From Dethiobacter sp. (GTDB lineage: Bacteria; Bacillota; Dethiobacteria; DTU022; UBA8154): DNA of 64,000 nt. The translations under genes were made by a program, and so were the position numbers. This document shows, piece after piece, positions 19,431 to 27,297 of this stretch. The notes beneath the pieces are model-generated. The model was not told the origin of the DNA, ran no database searches, and saw only the letters and a program-made list of their open reading frames with translations. The stretch's first letter is position 1. Each line of letters begins with the position of its first letter. Location: assembly GCA_020725665.1 (NCBI GenBank), contig DYEO01000008.1, positions 62,001 through 126,000 on the forward strand, written 5' to 3'.

Positions 19431-19559
19431 GAGGTCAGATGTCGGTGTGCCGGTGAGCCGGAAACAATTCTTATCATTAGTATTTATATTGGCATGAAAG
19501 ACAATGTAGTTTGTTAAGCGGTAATGATACTGAAAGAACATCTCCGGCTCACTGACCTC
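19431..19559. repeat. Long imperfect inverted repeat
   Basis: GAGGTCAG (19431) pairs with CTGACCTC (19552-19559), and GTGAGCCGGA (19453) with TCCGGCTCAC (19543-19552). The 5' arm carries a bulge. The right arm continues into cctctgacttccaacttccg, a unit also present at the prfA 3' end (1617-1655). Confidence 0.55.
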
Positions 19560-19614
19560 TGACTTCCAACTTCCGCATTTTTAGGATAGACCAAATTTCC
19601 CAAAAAACAACAAA

Positions 19615-19632
19615 ATATTTCCCGGGAAATAT
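19615..19632. promoter_or_regulatory. Noc-binding site (NBS)
   Basis: A perfect 18-base palindrome whose core, ATTTCCCGGGAAAT at 19617-19630, equals the B. subtilis Noc-binding consensus. It touches the first base of the murA stop codon. A Noc protein with Noc-type specificity residues is encoded at 44192-45049. No other exact copy was found in the window. Confidence 0.7.
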
Positions 19633-20900
19633 CAGTTTTCCCCTTCTTCAAAGCGCTGTACGCTTACGCCGACCTCTTGAAAGCGTTCCTCGATCCTTTC
19701 ATAACCCCTGTCAATATATTTTATATTACCGACAATTGTATCTCCACCAGCCATGAGACCGGCGATTATAAAAGCCGCTCCGCCTCTTAAATCCATAGCC
19801 CGCAGGGGGGCGGAGGAGAGTGACCGGCCCCCTTCGATAATGGCTGTGCGTCCCTCAAGGGTAATGCGAGCCCCCATTTTCCGCAATTCATCGATATGAC
19901 AAAAACGACGTTCAAAAACATTTTCCGTTACCAGGCTAATCCCGGGAGCTTTAGTTAAAAGGACCATCATATGGGGCTGCAGGTCGGTGGGGAAACCGGG
20001 GTAGGGAAAGGTCTTTACATCGCAGGAAGTAAGACCGTTCCTGCTCTTGACGCTGATGAAGTCCGGTCCCAATTCCACATCAGCTCCCACTTCTTTTAAT
20101 TTCGCCGTTACCGGTTCCAGGTGTTTGGGGATAACCCCTTCCACCACCACATCTCCGCCCGTGGCGGCTGCGGCAATCATAAATGTCCCTGCCTCAATGC
20201 GATCGGGGATAACACTATGTTCAACGGCGTAAAGTTTTTTTACTCCCTGGATCTTGATTATATCCGTTCCCGCACCGCGCACCTGGGCACCCATGGCGTT
20301 AAGAAAGTTGGCCACATCCACGATCTCCGGTTCCCTGGCCGCGTTCTCGATAACTGTTCTTCCCTCCGCCTTTACCGCTGCCAGCATAATATTAATGGTC
20401 GCACCCACGCTGACCACATCCAGATAGATATGCGCTCCCCGCAAGCCGTTTGTGTTTACTTTCACCAGGCCATGCCCTACCTCCACGCTGGCGCCCATGG
20501 CGGTGAAACCCTTGATGTGCTGGTCAATAGGGCGGGGGCCCAGATCACAGCCGCCCGGCATGGGAATCTCCACACGGCCAAAACGTCCAAGCAAGCTTCC
20601 CATCAGGTAATATGAAGCTCGTAACTGGTTTACCAGCGGGCCGGGGGGAGCAAAACGGTCCACGTTGGCCCCGTCAATACAAAGGCAGCGGCCACCTGGA
20701 GAAGAAACAGAGGCTCCCAATGATCGCATAATATCCAGTAATTTATCAATGTCGGTAATCTGGGGCAGATTATCGATCTTTACTTTTTCTTCCGTGAGCA
20801 GGGCCGCCGGCAGCAGGGCAACCGCCGAATTTTTAGCCCCATTGATAGTAATTCTGCCTTTAACTGTTTGTTCTCCTTTTACTAAAAAATATGCGGCCAA
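19632..20900 (-). CDS. murA: UDP-N-acetylglucosamine 1-carboxyvinyltransferase
   Basis: First committed step of peptidoglycan synthesis, adding enolpyruvate from PEP to UDP-GlcNAc. The 422-residue protein shows NGAKNSAVALLPAALL, the catalytic cysteine in MPGGCDLGPRPID (the fosfomycin target) and DLRGGAAFIIAGL. TTG 20900 is preceded by AAGGGGG at about 11 bases. Its place after yycI, where Bacillus has yycJ, ties precursor synthesis to the WalRK cell-wall regulon. A second MurA paralogue may exist elsewhere. Confidence 0.96.
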   Translation of the reverse strand: MAAYFLVKGEQTVKGRITINGAKNSAVALLPAALLTEEKVKIDNLPQITDIDKLLDIMRSLGASVSSPGGRCLCIDGANVDRFAPPGPLVNQLRASYYLMGSLLGRFGRVEIPMPGGCDLGPRPIDQHIKGFTAMGASVEVGHGLVKVNTNGLRGAHIYLDVVSVGATINIMLAAVKAEGRTVIENAAREPEIVDVANFLNAMGAQVRGAGTDIIKIQGVKKLYAVEHSVIPDRIEAGTFMIAAAATGGDVVVEGVIPKHLEPVTAKLKEVGADVELGPDFISVKSRNGLTSCDVKTFPYPGFPTDLQPHMMVLLTKAPGISLVTENVFERRFCHIDELRKMGARITLEGRTAIIEGGRSLSSAPLRAMDLRGGAAFIIAGLMAGGDTIVGNIKYIDRGYERIEERFQEVGVSVQRFEEGEN

Positions 20901-20945
20901 GCCTGAGCTTACCCCCTTATTAGCTATTTTAAATACCTGCCATAA

Positions 20946-21824
20946 TTAGTTTTCACGATAACCGGTAAAAGCATTGATATAATATATTTCTCCATTACGG
21001 AGTCGAATCCTCCATACGGGTGCAATTTCCCACCGCTGGGCATCATACTCTTCACTGTAATAGCCAAGGGAAAATTCGACTATGGCCGTGGGAACTTCAT
21101 CTCTTGCTGTGTATGTTTCGAGGAAGCGCCACAGCGCTGTGGAAGGAGGGATAACCTCCCTCTGTTGTTCTGCAAAACCGAGGGGTTCAAGGCGGTAGAG
21201 ATAAATATCCCCATCCGGTTCTTCCTGGTGTGAAAACTGTAAATACCCGGCATAGAGAGGGAATCCCTCATAGTCCTGTCGGTAATATAAAACCACCTTC
21301 TCCTCTTCTTCGGCCTTATAATCATAAACGAAATCCTGCAGAAAAGGAACCCGTTTAATAAGTTCATCAACAGTTATCCCCAATTTTTCCCTTGTCAAAC
21401 CCCTGAAGGCATGACGCAACAACAGGGATCCTTCTTTCAGCAACAACATTTCGTAAGATCCAAAGCGGCAGATGGTTATATTATGATCATTATTTTCCCT
21501 TATAACCTGCAAATCATCAGGCAGCAGGGTCTCCTCCCCATCCTTGTTTGCCAGTAGTTGCCAAAAATTGAGGGCCACCTCCTCCAGATCAGGCTGCCAC
21601 GGCATCACCACCAGATAGGCCGCGCGCATGCCACCGCGGGGCAGGGTTGTCTCCAGGGAGAGATTAGCCTGCTGCAGGGCGGCCTCCAGGCGGGAAACCT
21701 CCTCTTTTTGGCCAAATAAAACCGGGTTGTCCCTCCCATCTTCCACCCAGATCTGGTAGAGGAGGAACAGATTCAGGATAAAAAAGGCGGCAATAAGTAC
21801 CGTTTTGGCACGGGACAGATCCAT
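20946..21824 (-). CDS. yycI: WalK regulator YycI
   Basis: Membrane-anchored extracytoplasmic protein that, with YycH, modulates WalK kinase activity. The N-terminal MDLSRAKTVLIAAFFILNLF is the typical YycI anchor. The rest is an extracellular domain with the YycI-type end WRIRLRNGEIYYINAFTG. Start ATG 21824 with AAAGGAG upstream. It follows yycH by 30 bases. Confidence 0.88.
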   Translation of the reverse strand: MDLSRAKTVLIAAFFILNLFLLYQIWVEDGRDNPVLFGQKEEVSRLEAALQQANLSLETTLPRGGMRAAYLVVMPWQPDLEEVALNFWQLLANKDGEETLLPDDLQVIRENNDHNITICRFGSYEMLLLKEGSLLLRHAFRGLTREKLGITVDELIKRVPFLQDFVYDYKAEEEEKVVLYYRQDYEGFPLYAGYLQFSHQEEPDGDIYLYRLEPLGFAEQQREVIPPSTALWRFLETYTARDEVPTAIVEFSLGYYSEEYDAQRWEIAPVWRIRLRNGEIYYINAFTGYREN

Positions 21825-21854
21825 GCGTGTCTCCTTTCAACCGTAAAGCCGCTG

Positions 21855-23456
21855 TTAAAGTGGCTCCATGGTTTGCCAGTGTAAAAAAATGCGGCCTGTC
21901 TCCGCAAAATGAACAGCCCAGGCAGGAACGGCCCTTGCTCCGGTCACATCCGGAATAACGCGGTAAACCGGTTCCAGGGCAAGGAGCGTAGCCTCCTGGT
22001 TAGGGAATAATTCCCGGTGCAGGTTTATGACCTGGAAGAGGGCATCGCTGTAATGAGGAAAAGGCAGTTGTTCTCCCATGTCCCTGGAAAATACGTAAAA
22101 ATTGCGGCGGTAGTAGGGCATCCCTTCGTCGTTTACCAACATTTCACAACTGCTCACTTCCGTCACCAGGGGAAGCCCCCGGGCATAACTGCGCCAGAAA
22201 AAACGGTAGCCCCCGGCTGTTTTTTCACGCTTTTCCAGAAAAGCACTGGCAGGCCAGCCCCCGTAAAGGCACTGATTCTCTGCTGCCTCCAGCAGAGCGG
22301 AGCTGTAAGAAAGACGATTGCTGGATACCTCCAATCCGGGTGCCGTATACTCTACAGCACCCCCCGCATAAAGGCGCAGTCCCTTTTTCCCGTCGGTAAA
22401 ATATATGGCGCCGTCCCGCTCCTCAATGCGCCTGGCCATGGCCGGATCAAGAAAAAAGGCGCTCACCAGCTCTTTCCCGGGTAACTCCTCCTGGGTGAGG
22501 TAAAGCTCACTTGCTTCCAGCAAGTTGGGGATGTAGATATTACTGTGCACGGTAATCGCCCAATATTCTATAAACTCGTTTGCCGGCGGAATACTTTCAT
22601 CCTCTTTTTCATCCGCGGAAACAGGCTCGGCTTCACTCTTAATTGCAGGGGCGGCTCCATCTTTATCCTCAGGGACGGGATCGGATGCATCTTCAGCTTT
22701 GGGGCCGGCTTCGCTTGCATCCTCCTTTACTTCGCCGTGCACGCCGTCGCCACTGTTTGTATCAGCCCTATTTTCCCCCTCATCCTCATCCTTTTCGTTT
22801 TTGCTCAGGGGTACAACAATGGCCACCTCCCTGTTGCCGTCAAGCGGATGCATAACTTGCAGGACAAAACTTTGGAGCAGTTTTTCGGCTGTGGGAGCGT
22901 CATTAATTGCAGCAGCAGAGAGAATCTCCTCCAATTCTATCTCCTCCTGGTCGATCCAGCAGTACAAAACCTTCTCTTTTCCCTCCAGGAGAGCATAATT
23001 TTTACCTCCGCTGCTAAATAACCGGATGGTATGGAGTTCCTCGGGGAAGGCTCCTCGATTCCATAAAAAGCTCTCCGGCAAGGGAGGGTTGAAGCGAAAC
23101 AGCAGCTCAAAGGAAACCTCCTGCAGTATCTCCTCTATTTCCTTTTCTCCCGGTCGTTCCCCCAAAGCGCCGGGCAGTTTTCTTTGTAAAAATTCATAGG
23201 CCGCCTGCCATATGCGGTCAAATTCCCTCGTTCCCCGGCGGAATAAAATGATTTCTTCTGTTCCTTGCCGCTGCAGAACCACTGCCGTTGGCGGCAGCAG
23301 CGCGTCAGGTGTGGGGAGAGGCGTAAAAAAGGCGAACTTGTAGCGTGGCAGCACTCCTTCTTCCAGGTAGGGACTGCCAAACCAGAGAATGTAGGTAAGG
23401 TACAGGCTTAGCAAAATCAGCCCAACCAGCAAAACAATCTTAAGGCGCTCTATCAC
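21855..23456 (-). CDS. yycH: WalK regulator YycH
   Basis: Membrane-anchored partner of YycI and WalK. One N-terminal helix (residues 5-25) leads to an extracellular domain with the YycH pattern. At 533 residues it is longer than usual: residues about 218-288 form an acidic, Asp/Glu/Ala/Pro-rich low-complexity linker not expected in the fold. GTG 23456 with GGGAGAG upstream; it overlaps walK by 17 bases, suggesting coupled translation. Confidence 0.85.
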   Translation of the reverse strand: MIERLKIVLLVGLILLSLYLTYILWFGSPYLEEGVLPRYKFAFFTPLPTPDALLPPTAVVLQRQGTEEIILFRRGTREFDRIWQAAYEFLQRKLPGALGERPGEKEIEEILQEVSFELLFRFNPPLPESFLWNRGAFPEELHTIRLFSSGGKNYALLEGKEKVLYCWIDQEEIELEEILSAAAINDAPTAEKLLQSFVLQVMHPLDGNREVAIVVPLSKNEKDEDEGENRADTNSGDGVHGEVKEDASEAGPKAEDASDPVPEDKDGAAPAIKSEAEPVSADEKEDESIPPANEFIEYWAITVHSNIYIPNLLEASELYLTQEELPGKELVSAFFLDPAMARRIEERDGAIYFTDGKKGLRLYAGGAVEYTAPGLEVSSNRLSYSSALLEAAENQCLYGGWPASAFLEKREKTAGGYRFFWRSYARGLPLVTEVSSCEMLVNDEGMPYYRRNFYVFSRDMGEQLPFPHYSDALFQVINLHRELFPNQEATLLALEPVYRVIPDVTGARAVPAWAVHFAETGRIFLHWQTMEPL

Positions 23457-25290
23457 TTTTCTCTCTCCCTATCCCGGCATACCGGTCCGCTTTTCCCTTG
23501 CCTTCCTTTTCGTCCTGCGGCAGGCAAACAGTTGCTTCCGTTCCCTCTCCCGGGATGCTTCGCAAGCTAATCTTACCACCGTGGCTTTCCACGATTTGCC
23601 GGGCAATGGAAAGTCCCAGCCCTGTCCCTCCCGAATCACGGGAACGAGCTTTATCCACGCGGTAAAAACGTTCAAATACACGCTCCAGCTCATCCGCAGG
23701 GATACCTATACCCGTATCCTTGACAGTTATAAAAATATAACCTTTTTCTTTAAGCCCGGCACTCACCACCACCTCTCCGCCCGCTGCCGTGTACTTAAGG
23801 GCATTATCCAGCAGGATGAGCAGTACCTGCACAATCATATTCCGTTCCAGCGAGGCAAAGAGTTTCTGTCGGGGAAGGACCGTGCGCAGGCAAATATCCC
23901 TGGAAGATCCTTCCAAGGCCACCTGCTCCAGAACTTCATTAATCAGCGCGCTGATCTCCAACTTTTCTTTTACCAAAGCCTGATCCGGGGAATCGAGACG
24001 GGAGAGGATGAGCAGATCCCTGACCATCTTGACCATGCGATCTGTTTCCTTATCCAGCACCTCTAAGAAACGGGCCCGTACTGCCGGTTTTTCCTGAGCT
24101 CCGTTTAAAAGGGTTTCCAGGTAATTTTTTATCGTTGTCAGGGGCGTGCGCAACTCGTGGGATACATTGGCTACAAATTCCTGTTGCATGCGTGTATACG
24201 CCCTCTCCCTGGTAACATCGTGGAAAACCACAAGCATACCCTGTTGTTCTTCCTTGCCGACAAAGGGCACAAAACAGACCTGCAGGGTTCGCTCCTGGGG
24301 ATTAACCAGGTGAATTTCCCGGATTGCCGGGGTTGTACAAAAAAGAAGTTGGCGCAGTTCGGCCGGTGAGAAAAGGCTGCCTAGGATAGCTTCCGCGGAT
24401 AAGCCCGGTTGGTAGGGACTGCGGGTCTGCTGCAGGAGCTCCTGCGCCGCAGGATTCAGGTGAATGGCCTTGCCTTCCCGGTTGAAGGCCAGGATGCCGT
24501 CGGTCATGTAGTTTAAAATAGTTTCCACCTTGTTTTTTTCAGCCGATATCTCCTGCAAGGTTTCCTGCAGGCGGGTTGCCAGGTGATTAAACATTCGCCC
24601 CAACTCGCCGATCTCGTCCTCTGAACGTACAGTAATCTGCTGGGAAAAGTCACCGCTTGCCAGTGCTGCAGCCCGGGAAGTAACCTCGCGGATGGGCTGG
24701 GTAATCGTCCTGGTCAATAGAAAACCAATCACGATGGCGATAGCCAGGACTACCAGCCAACCGCTGAGCAGCATGAACTTGATCTCCCGCAGGGTAACGT
24801 AGATATGTTCAAGTGAACTTCGTAAAAAAACAACACCTACCACAGCAGCTCCATCCTTAATGGGGAGTGCCAGGTAATGGTGGCGGCCGCCAGTCTGCGG
24901 GTCTGCGCGGAAAGTTTCCACCCGGTTTCCCGTGAGAGCCAGGAGAATATCGTCCTGAATAACCCGCCCCCCCATCAGGGAGAAGGAGCGCTGCTCCGGG
25001 CCGCCCAGCAGGCGACCGTGCCGATCCAGCACCATGATCTCCGTAACGGGACTGCCCTCCCAGAAATTGGCAATTAAGCCCGTGATCTGCTCCGGTTGTT
25101 GCTCCTCCTCCAGCAGGTAGCGGCGCAGAAAATTGCCCAGCAGCTCGGCCTGGGAGTTCTGGCTGGCGGTAAAATTACGCAAATAATAATTTTCCAGCGA
25201 TTTAACCAGGTAAACTCCTCCCAGCTGCATGGCAAAGAGGATGAGCAAGGAGTAAACTAAGACGATTTTTCCCTGCATCCCTGTACGCAT
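23440..25290 (-). CDS. walK: Sensor histidine kinase WalK
   Basis: Essential cell-wall sensor kinase. Two transmembrane helices flank an extracellular sensor domain. HAMP, PAS, HisKA (phospho-acceptor His in NVSHELRTPL) and HATPase_c (DNALKYT, DTGIGIP, GGTGLGLSI) domains follow. The start is ATG 25290, preceded by GAGGAGG at eight bases; its A is shared with the walR stop codon (TGATG), so the two are translationally coupled. The longer frame to 25335 lies inside walR. Confidence 0.95.
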   Translation of the reverse strand: MRTGMQGKIVLVYSLLILFAMQLGGVYLVKSLENYYLRNFTASQNSQAELLGNFLRRYLLEEEQQPEQITGLIANFWEGSPVTEIMVLDRHGRLLGGPEQRSFSLMGGRVIQDDILLALTGNRVETFRADPQTGGRHHYLALPIKDGAAVVGVVFLRSSLEHIYVTLREIKFMLLSGWLVVLAIAIVIGFLLTRTITQPIREVTSRAAALASGDFSQQITVRSEDEIGELGRMFNHLATRLQETLQEISAEKNKVETILNYMTDGILAFNREGKAIHLNPAAQELLQQTRSPYQPGLSAEAILGSLFSPAELRQLLFCTTPAIREIHLVNPQERTLQVCFVPFVGKEEQQGMLVVFHDVTRERAYTRMQQEFVANVSHELRTPLTTIKNYLETLLNGAQEKPAVRARFLEVLDKETDRMVKMVRDLLILSRLDSPDQALVKEKLEISALINEVLEQVALEGSSRDICLRTVLPRQKLFASLERNMIVQVLLILLDNALKYTAAGGEVVVSAGLKEKGYIFITVKDTGIGIPADELERVFERFYRVDKARSRDSGGTGLGLSIARQIVESHGGKISLRSIPGEGTEATVCLPQDEKEGKGKADRYAGIGREKSDRAP

Positions 25291-26018
25291 CAGGACGGCC
25301 TCCTCAGGTAATATCCGGCACCACGCCTGGTACAAAGATATAAAGGGTTACCGGGATCATCCTCAATTTTTTCGCGCAGGCGCCGCACCGTCACATCGAC
25401 GGTGCGCTCGTCCCCTAGATAATCATAACCCCAAACCTCCTGTAAAAGTTTTTCTCTGCTGAAAACATAGCCTGCATGATTCATTAAAAAAATCATCAGG
25501 TTAAACTCCCTGTATGTAAGATCTATCGCCCGGTCTCCCTTTTTGCATTCCATCCTATCCGGGTCAAGGGAGATCTCCCCACAGGTTAAAAGGGCAGGGA
25601 CCTTATCCTGCATTTTGACACGGCGCAACGCAGCCCTGACCCTGGCCAGCAGTTCGCGCATGCTGAAAGGCTTGGTTACATAATCATCAGCCCCCAGTTC
25701 CAGGCCAAGCACCTTGTCCACCTCCGTCTCTCTGGCCGTCAGCATGATGATGGGAACATCCATTTTATCCCTGATCTTCCGGCAGAGGCTGAAACCGTCA
25801 ATGTACGGCAGCATAATATCGAGCAGAATCAGATCAGGCCGTGCAGCAAAAGCAAGGCGCAGGGCCTCCTCCCCGTCATGGGCGACAAGAACGTGAAAAC
25901 CCTCTTCCTCCAGGTTGTACTGTAGGATTTCCGCGATTGGCTTTTCATCGTCCACAACCAAAATCTTTTCCGGCAAGAATTTTTCCCCCCTGTATAACCA
26001 GTATATTTCTTTTTTCAC
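25290..26018 (-). CDS. walR: Response regulator WalR
   Basis: OmpR-family regulator of autolysin and cell-wall genes. The receiver domain (ILVVDDE, phospho-acceptor Asp in LLDIMLP, Lys in VTKPFSMREL) is followed by a winged helix with DERTVDVTVRRLREKIE. Two starts are credible: GTG 26018 with AGGAG eight bases upstream, and TTG 25976 (PEKILVVDDE), which gives the usual N-terminus after a GGGGGG run. The longer form is given. A terminator and a WalR-type box lie just upstream. Confidence 0.94.
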   Translation of the reverse strand: MKKEIYWLYRGEKFLPEKILVVDDEKPIAEILQYNLEEEGFHVLVAHDGEEALRLAFAARPDLILLDIMLPYIDGFSLCRKIRDKMDVPIIMLTARETEVDKVLGLELGADDYVTKPFSMRELLARVRAALRRVKMQDKVPALLTCGEISLDPDRMECKKGDRAIDLTYREFNLMIFLMNHAGYVFSREKLLQEVWGYDYLGDERTVDVTVRRLREKIEDDPGNPLYLCTRRGAGYYLRRPS

Positions 26019-26045
26019 AGGTCAAACTCCTGCCCCTTTGACAGG

Positions 26046-26071
26046 ACAAAAAAAAGTGACCAAAAGGTCAC
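26046..26071 (-). terminator. Intrinsic terminator upstream of walR
   Basis: GTGACC-TTTT-GGTCAC perfect stem followed by eight Ts on the minus strand. It sits 28 bases before the walR start and about 150 bases after the reductase gene, so it probably stops transcription arriving from 26.2-26.8 kb. If walR is transcribed from further upstream it could act as an attenuator instead. Confidence 0.65.
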
Positions 26072-26127
26072 CGCAAAATTATATATTTTAAGAGGGGGTC
26101 AACTTACTTTTAGTTTAACAGGCAATT

Positions 26128-26166
26128 GTTACAGTATTATTACAGAAATTTTATATTTTCATTACA
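26128..26166 (-). promoter_or_regulatory. Predicted WalR box upstream of walR
   Basis: On the minus strand TGTAAT-AATAC-TGTAAC (26144 to 26128) fits the WalR consensus TGTWAH-N5-TGTWAH exactly. A third half-site TGTAAT lies at 26166-26161, two helical turns away. TATAAT occurs further downstream toward walR, but no good -35 pairs with it. Confidence 0.55.
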
Positions 26167-26179
26167 TGCCAATTATTTT

Positions 26180-26285
26180 TGGTAAATCAGTCCAAAGTCC
26201 AAAGTCCACCAGCAAGCCTTCAAATGTTTTCGCCGGTTTTCTCATTCTGACTCCTGACTCCTGACTCCTGCCCCTGGCAAATGGC
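26180..26285 (-). repeat. Decayed S23-like repeat element, copy B
   Basis: On the minus strand three tandem CAGGAGT units lead into GTCAGAATGAGAAAACCGGC and GAAAACATTTGAAGGCTTGC, i.e. MRKPAKTFEGLL of an S23-like protein. Tandem GGACTTT units and a CCAAAAATAAT end shared with copy C follow. The reductase gene reads in another frame through its first half. Confidence 0.6.
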
Positions 26286-26843
26286 CCGACCCATGGCGTG
26301 GGCCTCCTGCATAATCTCTCTGTTATTTAGAACATCACCTTCATTTTCTACTCCCCGTACCAGCAGGTTACCTGCATAGTGAAGATTGAGAGCATCACAA
26401 TAATAGCGCATGGTGAGGCGCGGGCATTCAAAAAGCCGCTTCCCCCGCGTGGCGCCGGCGGCAATGAGGTAACCTTTACCCTGTGATGGGAGTTGTTGTT
26501 CCAGACGGTATTTTCGCACCCACAGCGCCTGGGAGCGGTCAATGAAAGCCTTGGCGATCCCGGAAAGGGCATAAAAGTAGACGGGGGCAGCAAGAATAAC
26601 ATGCCCGGCCTCCTGCAACAGTGGGTAAAAAAGGCACATATCATCTTCAAGCACACATACTCCTGTTCTATCGCACCCCCCGCAGCCCTGGCAGGGACGA
26701 ATGCTGAACTTGAAGATCTCCATCTTCTTCACCCGGCACCCTCCCTCTGCCGCTTTGGTCAACACGGTGTCCAGCAGGATGGTGGAATTGGCCCGCTGAC
26801 GTGGGCTGGCCGCAAGTCCGAGCACGAAATCTTTTTGGCGCAT
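26220..26843 (-). CDS. Flavodoxin-fold NADPH-dependent FMN reductase
   Basis: A 207-residue flavoprotein of the iron-sulfur-flavoprotein/WrbA-like type: the N-terminal phosphate-binding GLAASPRQRANST, a cysteine cluster in PCQGCGGCDRTGVC that could bind a 4Fe-4S cluster, and APVYFYALSGIAKAFIDR. Likely an electron carrier or oxidoreductase; partner unknown. The last 17 residues (GQESGVRSQNEKTGENI) are encoded by repeat element copy B read out of its own frame, so the native C-terminus has been replaced. Confidence 0.82.
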   Translation of the reverse strand: MRQKDFVLGLAASPRQRANSTILLDTVLTKAAEGGCRVKKMEIFKFSIRPCQGCGGCDRTGVCVLEDDMCLFYPLLQEAGHVILAAPVYFYALSGIAKAFIDRSQALWVRKYRLEQQLPSQGKGYLIAAGATRGKRLFECPRLTMRYYCDALNLHYAGNLLVRGVENEGDVLNNREIMQEAHAMGRAICQGQESGVRSQNEKTGENI

Positions 26844-27297
26844 CTGTATCCTCCTTTATCCTCCCTTATTAATCTCCGGCAAAGCAATTTGACTTAAATC
26901 ATTGGTAATTGTTTTGACGCTCCATTAAGACATTGTAAGCTATAATAATAATATAGTATCATATTTTGTCTACTCAGAAGTCAGGAAACAGGAGTCAGGA
27001 GTTAGAATTAGAGAACCGGCGAAAACATTTGAGGACTTGCTGGTATGGCAGGAAGGCGCACTTGTTCGTGCTTGCGGTTTATCTTCTTTCCACGGGGTGT
27101 TTCCGAAGTATGAGATATACGCTTTGTTGTAATTGGATACGGAAATATTTCCAAAAATAATCTCTTGCAAGAGTTTAGTAGGGAACGGTGCCCCTACCGT
27201 TCCGCTGTTTCAAAACCATATTTTTTCTCTATTGTGATATCGGAATCCCTATTATCCGGAACGACGAGGGCGTCGTTCCCTACTATGGCGGTCAATT
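26844..27297. repeat. Gene-free repeat cluster: S23-like copy C plus two palindromes
   Basis: Copy C (26972-27165, plus strand) is the longest copy. The pieces KTFEDLLVWQE, AHLFVLAVYLLS and GVFPKYEIYAL can be read in alternating frames and together follow the start of four-helix-bundle S23/IVS proteins (KFEDLxVWQKAxxLVLxVYxLTxxFPKxExYAL). It is therefore a frameshifted pseudogene. It is followed by palindromes GGAACGGT/ACCGTTCC (27178-27203) and GGAACGAC/GTCGTTCC (27258-27284). No intact gene. Confidence 0.65.

Noticed and set aside
26966..27160. 64-codon frame as a real S23 protein gene
   Set aside because: The S23-like similarity switches frame at least twice, so it is a broken copy, kept only as a repeat.
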